In this document: piece after piece, positions 33,367 through 42,523 of the stretch | Layout of the letters: each line of letters starts with the position of its first letter | How positions within the stretch are numbered: the stretch's first letter is position 1 | Assembly (NCBI RefSeq): GCF_001437355.1 | Contig: NZ_JQBM01000002.1 | Coordinates: forward strand, 336,255-389,090 | Reading direction: 5' to 3' | DNA from: Weissella viridescens | Lineage (GTDB): Bacteria > Bacillota > Bacilli > Lactobacillales > Lactobacillaceae | Length of the DNA: 52,836 bases | Notes under the pieces: generated by a model | What the model was told of the DNA's origin: nothing | Database searches by the model: none | Seen by the model: the letters and a program-made list of their open reading frames with translations, nothing else | Program-made: the position numbers and the translations under genes

Positions 33367-34019
33367 TAGAAAAGCATGTCATAGATAGAGATGTACATTA
33401 GGGTAGCGGCAATCAAAACAAAAATATGCCAGTAAACATGGGCATACGGAATTTTGGGTAGGAGATAGAAAATAGCGCCAATCGTATAAACTATGCCACC
33501 GGCAAGAAGTAGGATAAATGAGGTTGGGGAAAGTGCGGCATATACCATCGGAAAGACCAAAACGACCAGCCAACCCATGCAGACATAAATAATAACGGAA
33601 AGCCATGGCCAACGACCAACAAAAAATAAATCATAAATGAGTCCGAGGACTGTACACCCAGCAATTGTAAACCAAATTGGCCAACCGATATTAGGTGGTA
33701 AAAATAGCCAAGTATACGGGGTGTAACTTCCTAAAATAATGAAGTAAATACCGGAATGATCAAAAAATTGGAAAAGCTTACCGGCTTTGGTAAAAACAAG
33801 GGCGTGGAAGAGCGTTGAGGCGAGTAGAAAGCCAATCATCGAAATCGCATAAATAGAGAGAGCTGTTAATGTGAGCGATGACAGATGATGTTGCCATGCT
33901 TTTACGAGTAATAATGTAGCACCGATGATTGCAGCTAGGGCCCCCAGTGCATGTGTGATGGTGTTTAACATTTCATATTTGATAAGGTAGTGTCTGTTTG
34001 ACGGTGTTAGGCTTGGCAT
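33366..34019 (-). CDS. Hemolysin III / YqfA family membrane protein (PAQR)
   Basis: 217 residues with seven membrane segments. The family pattern is clear: EMLNTITHALGALAAIIG near the N-terminus (conserved E-x-x-N-x-x-x-H), STLFHAL (S-x-x-x-H), FFDHSGIYFIILGSYTPY, and a final H in YAHVYWHIFVLIA. These residues bind zinc in PAQR-type hydrolases. The hemolysin name is historical; the likely role is membrane lipid homeostasis. The ATG at 34019, preceded by AGAGAGGTCTAAT, is chosen over an upstream ATG with no site. Confidence 0.88.
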   Translation of the reverse strand: MPSLTPSNRHYLIKYEMLNTITHALGALAAIIGATLLLVKAWQHHLSSLTLTALSIYAISMIGFLLASTLFHALVFTKAGKLFQFFDHSGIYFIILGSYTPYTWLFLPPNIGWPIWFTIAGCTVLGLIYDLFFVGRWPWLSVIIYVCMGWLVVLVFPMVYAALSPTSFILLLAGGIVYTIGAIFYLLPKIPYAHVYWHIFVLIAATLMYISIYDMLF

Positions 34020-34206
34020 ATTAGACCTCTCTTTAATTATCATTAGTGTTATACAAGATAATGTTAAACCTTTCATCTAGTTTTGTAAACCAGATGAACT
34101 TGAGATTATTAAATAAATCATCATTGACAAACTTTGAAAGTAGGTATGCGCAATTGGTGATAGTTTAGATGAAAGCGTACAAATTTTGTTTGTTATATCG
34201 GTAAGC

Positions 34207-34243
34207 AAAAAGACCACCACTACTGAAGTGATGGTCTTTTTTT
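34207..34243 (-). terminator. Intrinsic terminator of the TraX-like gene
   Basis: AAAAGACCA-CACT / AGTG-TGGTCTTTT with a short loop; T/A runs on both sides. Confidence 0.82.
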
Positions 34244-35060
34244 AGAAAATGTGGATTAAATCATAAATGATATAGATGACAGTTAAGTGAGCTGGGTAGA
34301 AGTAGTAAAAGAAGTTTTTATCCCACTGGGAACCATTTCCGCCACGCTTCCCATTATATAGGCCAAGCAAGGGAACCGCGATAACCATCATGAATTCAGA
34401 TGAAAAGGTCAAGTAACTGAACAGGCTTTCATTTGGTACCTGCATTTGATAGTAGTTGAAAATAGATTTTGCCAAAAGAATAACTGAAAACAGTAGGATA
34501 AATGATAAGACCCATTTCTTCTGGTTGTGAGAAAAGTAGCAGACCAGAACGATTGGCAGTAGATAAATGCCACCTTCAACCATCAAAGTGACCAACATCA
34601 AAAGCGAGATGGGCAGTGCCAACATGATTTTAGTCTTTATGTGAGTTTGATGACGTAGCATTTCAATCAACCAAATGACTGAAAACATCAAGGCCAGGGT
34701 TATGAAAATATTGTGACCGCTTAGAAATAGTAAAAAGAAGCTGAATTTATGGGTGAAAGTATCAAACGCAGCCCCAGTGATCCAATTTTGAATGGTATTA
34801 ATGACGAGCATAACGCTTGCACCAAGTATTAAGCGTTCCAAGTATTTACGACGGCTATGTGTGTAGAAGAAGCCTTCTACAAGTAAGAAAGTAAAAACTG
34901 GTGCGACGAAACGCCCTAAAAAACTAAACCAGTCGGGAGTCACCTCGGGGAAGTAACTATTGATATGGTCAATTAGCATAAAGAACGCGGCGATAAATTT
35001 TAATTGTGTGCCATTTAATGTGAAACCTGACAGGGGCTTGTTGGTTGCATGTGTATCCAT
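34242..35060 (-). CDS. TraX family membrane protein
   Basis: 272 residues with about eight membrane segments. The N-terminal GFTLNGTQLKFIAAFFMLIDHIN is the signature of TraX proteins (G-x-x-LKxIAxxxMxxDH), and FLGRFVAPVFTFLLVEGFFYT and FFYYFYPAHL are the other conserved parts. In F plasmids TraX acetylates pilin; chromosomal copies in lactic acid bacteria are presumed acyltransferases acting on a cell-surface component, with unknown substrate. AAGGATAGCACTT precedes the ATG. It is a single gene. Confidence 0.85.
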   Translation of the reverse strand: MDTHATNKPLSGFTLNGTQLKFIAAFFMLIDHINSYFPEVTPDWFSFLGRFVAPVFTFLLVEGFFYTHSRRKYLERLILGASVMLVINTIQNWITGAAFDTFTHKFSFFLLFLSGHNIFITLALMFSVIWLIEMLRHQTHIKTKIMLALPISLLMLVTLMVEGGIYLLPIVLVCYFSHNQKKWVLSFILLFSVILLAKSIFNYYQMQVPNESLFSYLTFSSEFMMVIAVPLLGLYNGKRGGNGSQWDKNFFYYFYPAHLTVIYIIYDLIHIF

Positions 35061-35172
35061 AAGTGCTATCCTTTATAAGTTATTATATACAAAATAGTAT
35101 TATAGATAATAAAAGTAGCGCCGTCAACAAGAAAGAATCAGTTTTGGCGTTTTTGATCAAGCGATTTAAAGA

Positions 35173-36501
35173 TTACGCTGATTGGCTAATTGCTTTTAAT
35201 ATAGCAATAGCGGTATCAATCTGAGCTCGCATTAATTGCATATCAGGTTGTGTAAAGGGTAGTGGCTCAAGGAATAGCCATTCAGGCATTGTAATCATCG
35301 CCATATTTGGAATACCGCGTTTATAAATTGGCATGCCTTCGCCAAAATAGGCTGCCTGAGTTGGATCAAGGTAGGTGATATCATCGATGTCATCGCAGGT
35401 AGTTATCATCTTTTCTAAAAGATGACTGGTCTCATTATCAGTATTTAGGTAAGCATAGTTTTCTTGTGGAGTGGATGACTGCACAAACTGATGGGTTTGA
35501 TTATCGTAATAGTGTAAACAGCCGAGATGTTCCAATGTTAATGCAAATTTTGCTTTAAGGTGTGGTCCTTGCCCATCCCATAGTTCGGGGAACTTATCTA
35601 ACCAACGCCCAGTTGCTTTTGCGTTGTCCGGTCCCATTTGGCGTTGTTGAAAGTGTCCGCTAACGAACGCGACAATCAGGGTTTGAGGAAATGTTGTTCG
35701 TGAGTCCTTTAGATATTTGAGAATGGTGAGCAGGGCGATTGGACCGTTTTCCTCAATGGCATTGGGGCCATCGGTATGTGTCGTGAGCAGAAGAGATTCG
35801 TGGTTATCTGGATTAGTGCCAGGTATTTTAACGAAAAAACTTTCTGTTTCGGTATTCTCAACATAGTTTCCGACTAGTGTTAAGGTGACAGGGGTTTTTG
35901 AATCCGCCATTTCTCGAAGGGTATCAATTTGTGCCGCATTAGTCCACACCGCAGGGATGTCCATAAATTCATTCTGGAAAGGTAGGATCTCTTTGCCTGA
36001 TAATTCTGGACTTAGGTTCTCCCAGACGAAAATAGCGCCGACGGCACCTTTCGTTTTAGCTGCTGCTAAAGCATTTATGGCTATGGCTGAAATATTCATA
36101 GGGTGCATAATTTCTTCAGAATTGAATGTTGCAGTGCCTACTTTTGAAATATCCATAATGAATACCGGGATTTTACCTCTAACATCTTGTGAGACATTAG
36201 TATCAGCAAAAATAAGTGGAGCCGTAATGCCCGTATCCGAAGTTAATCCAGAATATGGGAAGTATGATGAAAGTGGGATTTCTTGGTTAACAGACCTGAC
36301 ACTATATGCGGTTGCTTCCCAAAAATTTAAATAGTGAACATCAGAGGTGATTGCATAGTCTAACTTTTGAATTTCCTCTTTTAACCAATTAATTGACTCT
36401 TTATGAGTTGAGTTGGCCGTAAGACGTGGGCCGTAATCATTTAGGTGAGACTGCCATTGATTTAACTGTTTATTTAATGTAGGAAAGTTTGCGATTGTCA
36501 T
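35173..36501 (-). CDS. M28-like peptidase family protein with PA-type insertion
   Basis: 442 residues, cytoplasmic by sequence (no signal peptide). The first part (residues 95-215) resembles a protease-associated domain (APLIFADTN, GKIPVFIMD, KGAVGAIFVWEN, IPAVWT). The second part has LLTTHTDGPNAIEENG, an HxD zinc-binding pair, and LALTLEHLGCL, fitting an aminopeptidase Y/M28 fold. I cannot see a complete set of metal ligands, so activity is uncertain. Its closest named family would be M28 zinc peptidases. AGGTGTAATT precedes the ATG. No terminator is evident in the 110-bp gap after it. Confidence 0.65.
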   Translation of the reverse strand: MTIANFPTLNKQLNQWQSHLNDYGPRLTANSTHKESINWLKEEIQKLDYAITSDVHYLNFWEATAYSVRSVNQEIPLSSYFPYSGLTSDTGITAPLIFADTNVSQDVRGKIPVFIMDISKVGTATFNSEEIMHPMNISAIAINALAAAKTKGAVGAIFVWENLSPELSGKEILPFQNEFMDIPAVWTNAAQIDTLREMADSKTPVTLTLVGNYVENTETESFFVKIPGTNPDNHESLLLTTHTDGPNAIEENGPIALLTILKYLKDSRTTFPQTLIVAFVSGHFQQRQMGPDNAKATGRWLDKFPELWDGQGPHLKAKFALTLEHLGCLHYYDNQTHQFVQSSTPQENYAYLNTDNETSHLLEKMITTCDDIDDITYLDPTQAAYFGEGMPIYKRGIPNMAMITMPEWLFLEPLPFTQPDMQLMRAQIDTAIAILKAISQSA

Positions 36502-36572
36502 AATTACACCTAACTTTATTATTTTTATTGTAATTATATTATATCAAATAAGTGCGCATACTTATGGCGTAT

Positions 36573-36600
36573 AAAAAAACACGCTCATTATGAGCGTGTT
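36573..36600 (-). terminator. Intrinsic terminator of the DUF1254 gene
   Basis: A perfect 10-bp stem AACACGCTCA/TGAGCGTGTT with a three-base loop, followed on the minus strand by a long T run. Confidence 0.85.
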
Positions 36601-36610
36601 CAAAAGATGC

Positions 36611-37918
36611 TTAAATTTTCTTGATGGCAGGGAAATGGTAAGTGCCATTAATAACATCTTCAGTTGGCAAGTATACGCGAAGTACGGGACGGAAATCGGC
36701 ATCTGGTGATGGTAACCAATTTGCGTCATCTTGGGGTTCCTTGTGAGAGATGCGGATTGTAAGTCCACCATCTTCGTCGTACTTAATGCCCTTAGTGCGA
36801 TCACCAATTGAATATCGATCAATTGGGTTTTCAACAAGGGTAAATCCAGTCGTATTGTACATTGTCACTGACCAAAAAGCATTTGTTGGTGGTGTTTGTT
36901 CGAAGTGAACTTCGTAATCGTGACTTCCGTTTAATTGCTTATTATCTGAATCAACGTAAATTGGCAGATAAACTGCTTCAAATCCTTGGTTTCCCCAAAG
37001 GCCACCCAAAGCAGCAGCACGAATAAAGTTAGCTTGTACCAATTCCTTTTCATTGCTATGTGGTAATTTCCACTCATCGGTATCTAGTGATCCGAGTTCA
37101 AAGTAGTCGAAATTATAATCGAAAACATGAAAATCTTTTTGCCATCCATTTTCGACAGGGAACGGTACATTTTCAAGGAGATGCTTAATTTGTTGTTGTC
37201 CAGTCTTAGGCGCGGCAAGCAAGGCTTGTTTGGCGTCGTCTGAAATGTTACCATCAAAAATACCGAGCGTGCTATACTTATCAATCAAGGGTTGGTAACG
37301 TTGGGCATAATGGCTTTCATTGAAGTATGCTTTGAACTTGTTCCAAAAAATCATGTCATTGTCGCCAGTTGCAGTAGGAATGCCAGCTGGCTTGGCTTCC
37401 TTATTCATTTGGTATAGGTGAAGATTTGCCTGTAAAGCTTTCACATTTTGAAGGTCTGCTTCATCTGTAACAGCGATACGACCAACAATTTCCATGAAGA
37501 GTGTTGGCGCAGTAATTTGTGTATACCCCTCAGGTAATTCCCCCTCGTAATCAGCAGAGGTAATAACAAATTTTCCACCATTACCACCAATTGAGCGTTG
37601 ACCAATGTATGCAAAGTTGTTGGTCCAGGCATCAACAAATTGAAAAACATAGTATCGATCGCCCATATCTGGGATTTCTAATAGGACAGGACCAGCGCTC
37701 AAATCAAGTTGAGCGTTGTTATACACAGTATCATTGTTTGTTGTCACGAACTTGTCGCTTGCATCAGTTAATTTTTGTCCATAACTAAATTGGTTGTAAG
37801 GAACGGCAGGTAATACACCAAATCCTTCTTCAACTGATTTCTTCATTTGGTCTAGGTTATAGACCAAAGGAACAGCAAAAATGTACGCTTCTGCGGCTAA
37901 ATCTTGTAGATTACTCAT
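36611..37918 (-). CDS. DUF1254/DUF1214 domain protein (intact copy)
   Basis: 435 residues. DUF1254 occupies roughly residues 20-150 (NQFSYG, TNNDTVYNNAQLDLS, YYVFQFVDAWTNNFAYIG) and DUF1214 roughly 300-425 (FWSVTMYN, NPIDRYSIGDRTKG, NWLPSPDADFRPVLRVY). It has no signal peptide, unlike many proteobacterial relatives, which are periplasmic. It is similar along its whole length to the frameshifted gene at 6075. The biochemical function of this family is not established. CGGAGGTATGATGAA precedes the ATG. It is a single gene with its own terminator. Confidence 0.85.
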   Translation of the reverse strand: MSNLQDLAAEAYIFAVPLVYNLDQMKKSVEEGFGVLPAVPYNQFSYGQKLTDASDKFVTTNNDTVYNNAQLDLSAGPVLLEIPDMGDRYYVFQFVDAWTNNFAYIGQRSIGGNGGKFVITSADYEGELPEGYTQITAPTLFMEIVGRIAVTDEADLQNVKALQANLHLYQMNKEAKPAGIPTATGDNDMIFWNKFKAYFNESHYAQRYQPLIDKYSTLGIFDGNISDDAKQALLAAPKTGQQQIKHLLENVPFPVENGWQKDFHVFDYNFDYFELGSLDTDEWKLPHSNEKELVQANFIRAAALGGLWGNQGFEAVYLPIYVDSDNKQLNGSHDYEVHFEQTPPTNAFWSVTMYNTTGFTLVENPIDRYSIGDRTKGIKYDEDGGLTIRISHKEPQDDANWLPSPDADFRPVLRVYLPTEDVINGTYHFPAIKKI

Positions 37919-38182
37919 TTCATCATACCTCCGATAGTGTGGCTACTTCTGTTGACTAATTGTAACACTCCTACAGATGGTAGCAAATATTTTGGGATGG
38001 TAAATGGCAAAACGCTGTGAGTCTACGTAATTTTAAAGGTCACGTGTTTCCTTGGTACATAGCGATTTGTGGTTGTTTATGAATGTAATATTAAAGCATT
38101 TATATAAAATCGTTTCATATAACACGTTTGCAATATTAGTAATATTCGTGATATATTAAAGATAAGCAAATGCAGGAAGTAT

Positions 38183-38560
38183 TTGTCGGGAAATGAAAAT
38201 TTGAATTCGGAGGGTACTATTCATGAAACCTTACTATTAGTTGGTAAGGAAAATGCAACGACACTTTTGACGAAGTACTATGGTGATGCAATGCCTGAAA
38301 AGTCTGAGCATCGGGGTCGCGCTCGTAAGGCATTTGAAGCACTTGAACAGGTTCCAGACTATTCACTAGTCCTAGTCTATGAAGACGAAAACGGTGCAAT
38401 TCAAGTTCTTGTCAAAAACATCACTGAAAAATTTGATAAGTTGATTAAGACATCATTTTCAAGTAATTCAAATGATTTTATCAATAACTTGCTCAATGTT
38501 GGTAAGTTAGTTGATCCAGAGAATGAAGACATCTACGAAGCATTTAAAATTGAAGCCTAA
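38183..38560 (+). CDS. Hypothetical protein, start codon apparently out of frame
   Basis: The open frame of up to 125 residues is acidic, and no family is recognised (LLLVGKENATTLLTKYYGD, YSLVLVYEDENGAIQVLVKN). The only good ribosome site (CGGAGGG, 38208-38214) points to an ATG at 38223, but that ATG opens a five-codon frame ending in TAG. The long frame runs in another register through the same place. One extra base near 38225 would give an ATG followed by GAAACC and join the two. As it stands, translation would need TTG at 38183 or 38201, or ATG at 38291. It lies 25 bp ahead of a glucose-dehydrogenase-like SDR, probably in one operon. Confidence 0.5.
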   Translation: MSGNENLNSEGTIHETLLLVGKENATTLLTKYYGDAMPEKSEHRGRARKAFEALEQVPDYSLVLVYEDENGAIQVLVKNITEKFDKLIKTSFSSNSNDFINNLLNVGKLVDPENEDIYEAFKIEA

Positions 38561-38585
38561 TTTATAAATAATAGGAGAGTATTGT

Positions 38586-39371
38586 ATGTATACTGATTTA
38601 CAAGGAAAGACTGCCGTCGTTACTGGCGGAACTACTGGTTTGGGACTTGCAATTGTTACACGTTACCTTGAAGAAGGTATGAATGTTGTGGCTGATTACA
38701 TTGGTGAACTTAAAGTTACCGATGATTTGAAGGCTATTCAAGATAAGTTTGGTAACAAGTTGGTAACTTTCCAAGCAGACGTTTCAAACGAAGAACAAGT
38801 AGCAGCTTTAGCTAAGGCTGCTACAGATAACTTTTCATCAATTGATGTTTGGGTCAACAATGCTGGGATTGAGAAGCCTTTCCCAACAGCAGATATGCCA
38901 TACGACGAATGGCAAAAGGTTATTGATGTTAACTTAGGTGGTGTTTTCTTGGGTACGCGTGCAGCACTTCGCGACTTCGAGAAGAACTTCAAGAAGGGTA
39001 GCATCATTAACATGTCATCTGTTCACCAACAAATTCCTTGGTCAACGTTTGCCCACTATGCTGCTTCAAAGGGTGGAACTAAGATGTTCACTGAAACAGT
39101 TGCATTGGAATACGCTGAAAAGGGTATCCGTGTAAACAACATTTGTCCAGGTGCCATTGATACACCAATCAATGCAGCGAAGTTCGCTGATCCTGTTCAA
39201 AAGATGCAAACACAAAGCATGGTACCAATGGGTGAAATTGGTAAGCCTGAATATGTTGCTGATGCAGCTGCATTCTTGGCTTCAGAACAAGCCCACTACA
39301 TTACAGGTACTTCATTGGTTGTCGATGGTGGTATGGAATTGTACCCTGCCTTCCAACACGGTGCTGGCTAA
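38586..39371 (+). CDS. SDR family glucose 1-dehydrogenase-like oxidoreductase
   Basis: 261 residues, the classic SDR size. All motifs are present: VVTGGTTGLGLAI (TGxxxGxG cofactor site), VNNAGIEKP (NNAG), INMSSVHQ (catalytic Ser), YAASKGG (Tyr-x-x-x-Lys) and ICPGAIDTPIN. The pattern of GIEKP, SSVH and the C-terminal TGTSLVVDGGM is that of Bacillus glucose 1-dehydrogenase. It oxidises glucose or a related sugar or alcohol with NAD(P)+. ATAGGAGAGTATTGT precedes the ATG. Codon use is strongly biased, which suggests high expression. A strong terminator follows. Confidence 0.88.
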   Translation: MYTDLQGKTAVVTGGTTGLGLAIVTRYLEEGMNVVADYIGELKVTDDLKAIQDKFGNKLVTFQADVSNEEQVAALAKAATDNFSSIDVWVNNAGIEKPFPTADMPYDEWQKVIDVNLGGVFLGTRAALRDFEKNFKKGSIINMSSVHQQIPWSTFAHYAASKGGTKMFTETVALEYAEKGIRVNNICPGAIDTPINAAKFADPVQKMQTQSMVPMGEIGKPEYVADAAAFLASEQAHYITGTSLVVDGGMELYPAFQHGAG

Positions 39372-39386
39372 AATTAAATTTAAACA

Positions 39387-39415
39387 AAAGACGCAACTTA
39401 GGTTGCGTCTTTTTT
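39387..39415 (+). terminator. Intrinsic terminator
   Basis: AAAGACGCAAC/GTTGCGTCTTT with a four-base loop and T run, 15 bp after the SDR gene. Confidence 0.88.
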
Positions 39416-39619
39416 GTTCAATTGGACAGGTTGAACTAGTCTTTTTTGCACTCAATTAGTGCGATTGCAAAAGGGCTTCAAAAATGAATCGAAAGGGTGT
39501 ATAATAAGACTTCATATATTATTAATACGTTATTGTTACACTTTTAGTTTTACAGAATTTAGCAATATTATATTTTTATATAAACGCGTTGTTGAAAGAT
39601 GAAACTTGAAGAGGTATCT

Positions 39620-40183
39620 ATGAATTTTGTTACAGTGTTAAATATTATCATTGCGGTGATTGCAGGAAGTGTTATTTTTATTACGCGTTCAATTGTATGG
39701 CATCGCGTTTTGAAAGTTAACCGCAATCCAATTCCAGAAATGACGCTCGTGACTTTTTTGAAAAAATATCACTTTGATTCTAAAGAACACTTTGATCGGG
39801 ACACGTTAAATGAGTTCCTTAATGATATTAACGACAATGATTTTAACCATGTGCTAGATGAACTTACAGAACAAGCGAATATTGTCTTAGATCCGAAAGC
39901 CAGCGAGATTGAACAGGAAAAAAGATACAAGCAAATGGTGGAAAGCTTTAATATCATCAAAAAAAGATTTAAAAAATCAATGACTCGCGGGGAGTTATTC
40001 ATTTTTGATCTGCGTCGGGTGGCCGTATTGACACTTGCGGTGGCGATGACAATGCTTTTTGCAAACTTTACATGGGCCCAACAGGATGGAGGAATGTTAC
40101 CTTATCGTGGCCTTTGTCTCATCTTGTGTGGGTTTACATTGATTTGCTTAGGATTGTGTGGGTTGCCTTACTCTTTGCAATGA
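39620..40183 (+). CDS. Hypothetical membrane protein
   Basis: 187 residues from the ATG at 39620, with GAGGTATCT upstream; a start 21 bases earlier is less likely. The first segment (residues 4-24, VLNIIIAVIAGSVIFITRSIV) anchors the protein. A charged cytoplasmic region follows (residues 35-125), rich in D, E, N and K and mostly helical. Two C-terminal membrane segments (VAVLTLAVAMTMLFANF and LCLILCGFTLICLGLCG) end it. No family is recognised. The 240 bp after it hold no supported gene before a strong bidirectional terminator. Confidence 0.6.
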   Translation: MNFVTVLNIIIAVIAGSVIFITRSIVWHRVLKVNRNPIPEMTLVTFLKKYHFDSKEHFDRDTLNEFLNDINDNDFNHVLDELTEQANIVLDPKASEIEQEKRYKQMVESFNIIKKRFKKSMTRGELFIFDLRRVAVLTLAVAMTMLFANFTWAQQDGGMLPYRGLCLILCGFTLICLGLCGLPYSLQ

Positions 40184-40424
40184 TAAAGCATCTCATACGG
40201 TAAACATATAGTGGTTCGCAAAGATTTAATGATTGAATGTTATTTTAACGGCCATGACCAGCTGAGGGCACTTGGATTGAGCGTATTTTAGACCAATTTT
40301 GAACTGCTGGCACTTTAAGTGACGCTTTGATTATAAACGGTCACTGTCGCATTATTCGCCTAGAAATCTGTCATCATGATGAAAATTTGGGTTGTTGAAC
40401 ATGATAGATGTCAAAATGAATAAT

Positions 40425-40463
40425 CAAAAAACAGGTTTGCAACATGTTGCAAACCTGTTTTTG
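40425..40463. terminator. Strong bidirectional intrinsic terminator
   Basis: A perfect 14-bp stem AAACAGGTTTGCAA/TTGCAAACCTGTTT with a CATG loop, between converging genes. Confidence 0.92.
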
Positions 40464-40469
40464 TATGCT

Positions 40470-41108
40470 TTATTTTGTATGTGGGGCAATGTGTTTTTGA
40501 TACAAATATGTTTTTTTGAGTAGGCGACGCCAAGTTGAAATGAAGATGCCATTACATGTGGCACAAACTAGCGTTCCAATCCCAATGGGACCGTGCAGGA
40601 AAAATGCCAAAATAGCGATAATAATATCTTGAGTTAAACGAACATAACGATATCGGATGTGACGGTTATCAGCGACAATCGGAGCGACACTATCATAAGG
40701 TGATTTACCCAAATCAGACAGCATTTCAAAGCTGGTACCAAGTGAAAACATTGCTACACCGATAATTAAAGCCAGACCCATCACCCAAAGGTTTTGTGAT
40801 AGATGGAGTGGTTTGAGCAGTGGTGAAATGTATTGGATTAGAAAACCCGTTGAAACCATGCCAAGTAAGGTCCCAACGCCAATGTCTGATCGACGTTTTA
40901 GAAAAACAAAGAGCAAGAAAAAGCCATTAACCAGAATATGGATTAAACCAAGCTCGATATGAAAAGTTGATGAAAGCCCCAGGGTGAACGAAGTGAATGG
41001 ATCGACACCGAGTTGGGCCTCACGTAAGATAGATGACCCCGTTGCGTGCACGGTTAATCCAATGATTAGGCATAACAAGCGATAGATGATACGGGTATTA
41101 AATTTCAT
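40470..41108 (-). CDS. YczE/YyaS-like integral membrane protein
   Basis: 212 residues with about five membrane segments. The N-terminal RLLCLIIGLTVHATGSSILREAQLGVDPFTSFTLGLS is typical of the YczE family, in which the G-x-x-P-x-x-S/T motif follows the first helix. GTSFEMLSDLGKSPYDS is an internal repeat of the same pattern. The family's function is unknown; the B. subtilis member is needed for surfactin production. AAGGTTCCATTTTTAT precedes the ATG. It is a single gene. Confidence 0.8.
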   Translation of the reverse strand: MKFNTRIIYRLLCLIIGLTVHATGSSILREAQLGVDPFTSFTLGLSSTFHIELGLIHILVNGFFLLFVFLKRRSDIGVGTLLGMVSTGFLIQYISPLLKPLHLSQNLWVMGLALIIGVAMFSLGTSFEMLSDLGKSPYDSVAPIVADNRHIRYRYVRLTQDIIIAILAFFLHGPIGIGTLVCATCNGIFISTWRRLLKKTYLYQKHIAPHTK

Positions 41109-41280
41109 ATAAAAATGGAACCTTTCGATTATAGATGTTAGGGTTACTCAATCGAGTATACCTGTATTGTACTTGATATTGATTATATTGTATTGAATAT
41201 AATTAATAAATACGTACTAATTTTATTTTCTAAAGTGTTATACAATGAGAGGTGAGAAAAAATAAAGGTGGATAATCAAA

Positions 41281-41625
41281 ATGATATTTGTTTGGATTCA
41301 TTTAATTACATGGGTAGTATTATTCGTTGTTGTGAGTGTAGCGCTTTTTTCACGAAATGAAAAATTGAGTAAAATTAATATGACGGTTGCGCGCCTAGGG
41401 TACTTGTTTGCAATTGCTAGTGGCCTTATGCTTGTGCCATATGCATACAACGAACATCCTGGACTAACAATCCTGAAGGTTGTGGTTGCAGTCGTATTGA
41501 TTGGATTAATTGAAATGGGCTTTGCGCGTAAACAACGACAAACATTGCATACACGGGTTGCTTTTATCATTATGTTACTGATTTTAATTGTGGGATTATT
41601 TGGTATTTATTTAGCAAAAATTTAG
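41281..41625 (+). CDS. YisL-like DUF1516 membrane protein
   Basis: 114 residues with four membrane segments, the standard length and topology. HLITWVVLFVVVSVALF near the N-terminus, MTVARLGYLFAIASGLML, and LKVVVAVVLIGLIEMGFARK are the conserved parts of DUF1516. The function of the family is unknown. AAAGGTGGATAATCAAA precedes the ATG. It is a single gene ended by a bidirectional terminator. Confidence 0.82.
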   Translation: MIFVWIHLITWVVLFVVVSVALFSRNEKLSKINMTVARLGYLFAIASGLMLVPYAYNEHPGLTILKVVVAVVLIGLIEMGFARKQRQTLHTRVAFIIMLLILIVGLFGIYLAKI

Positions 41626-41630
41626 AAAGT

Positions 41631-41667
41631 AAAAAAGCGTCCGAATTAAATTTCGAACGCTTTTTTA
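41631..41667. terminator. Bidirectional intrinsic terminator
   Basis: AAAAAAGCGT-CGAA / TTCG-ACGCTTTTTT stem between converging genes. Confidence 0.85.
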
Positions 41668-41668
41668 T

Positions 41669-42454
41669 TTAAATAATTTGTGAAAGATTGTAGAGATTCA
41701 ATAAAATAATTCCAGATACCATGATGATGAATAGTTTCTGAATCACATGGTTCGGTAAGCGTTTGGCTAAGGCTGATCCAAGGAGACCGCCAATAATTGC
41801 TGCCGGAATAATGTACATCAAAAGATTCGTCTTATATCCAGAGAAACCATGTGTTTTTACGCTCAGTGACAGTAAGGATGCTGCTTGAGAGAAAAAAATG
41901 ATAACCAGAGAATATAAGTTAGCAGATTTAATCGGTGTACTGAACATGAAAACGAGTAAGGCGGTATTCATGGGGCCACCACCGATACTTAAACCACTTG
42001 AAAGTGTTCCGAGACAAAGTCCAGTAAAGAAATAATAGTAGGGTTTCTTTAGTGTGAGGTTGGCATGGGGCCAAAGGCTATTTAATAAGATAATAATCAG
42101 GACACCGATGGTGATGACAGTTTGACCAATAGAAACGACTTTGAGCGAGGACGCATATCTAATGAAGGTTTGTAAAATTTCACCACCTAATAAACCACCT
42201 AGGATAGATCCAGCTGCCAAAACTAAACTCGTTTTCTTATCAATGTTAATACCGGAACGTGTTTGGCGATAGATTGAAACAATCGACATGGTTAAAACGG
42301 CGACAGTTGAGAAGAAATTAATATTGTTTAAATTGTCCTGATTAATAAAGTCCATGGCAGGCTTGATAATAATACCGCCACCCATTCCCGAAACAGCACC
42401 CAGAGTATTCGCGAAAATGATAATTAAGATGTAAATAATCGTAGTTGATGACAT
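41669..42454 (-). CDS. TSUP (TauE/SafE) family membrane transporter
   Basis: 261 residues with about seven membrane segments and the duplicated TSUP layout. SGMGGGIIIKPAMDF near the N-terminus and SSGLSIGGGPMNTALLVF in the second half are the glycine-rich motifs of each repeat. Family members move sulphite, organosulphonates or other anions. The substrate here is unknown. TAAGGATTACT precedes the ATG. It lies 69 bp downstream of the minus-strand Fem-type gene with no terminator between, so the two may be co-transcribed. Confidence 0.82.
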   Translation of the reverse strand: MSSTTIIYILIIIFANTLGAVSGMGGGIIIKPAMDFINQDNLNNINFFSTVAVLTMSIVSIYRQTRSGINIDKKTSLVLAAGSILGGLLGGEILQTFIRYASSLKVVSIGQTVITIGVLIIILLNSLWPHANLTLKKPYYYFFTGLCLGTLSSGLSIGGGPMNTALLVFMFSTPIKSANLYSLVIIFFSQAASLLSLSVKTHGFSGYKTNLLMYIIPAAIIGGLLGSALAKRLPNHVIQKLFIIMVSGIILLNLYNLSQII

Positions 42455-42523
42455 AGTAATCCTTATTAATGGAAGTTATCCATAACATTCGTATGATTCA
42501 CAGGGCACGGTGTGAAGACCGGC

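Noticed and set aside
34164..34182. cre-like sequence ATGAAAGCGTACAAA downstream of the hemolysin III promoter region
   Set aside because: The right half lacks the conserved CA; it is a chance match in AT-rich sequence.
35885..36334. Plus-strand open frame of 149 codons inside the M28-like gene
   Set aside because: It has no ribosome site or recognisable domain and lies wholly within a well-supported minus-strand gene.
40184..40424. Possible gene relic between the 187-residue membrane protein and the terminator (short frame with YFNGHDQLRALGLS)
   Set aside because: Only about 28 codons are open, without start signals or a recognisable family. Not enough to call.
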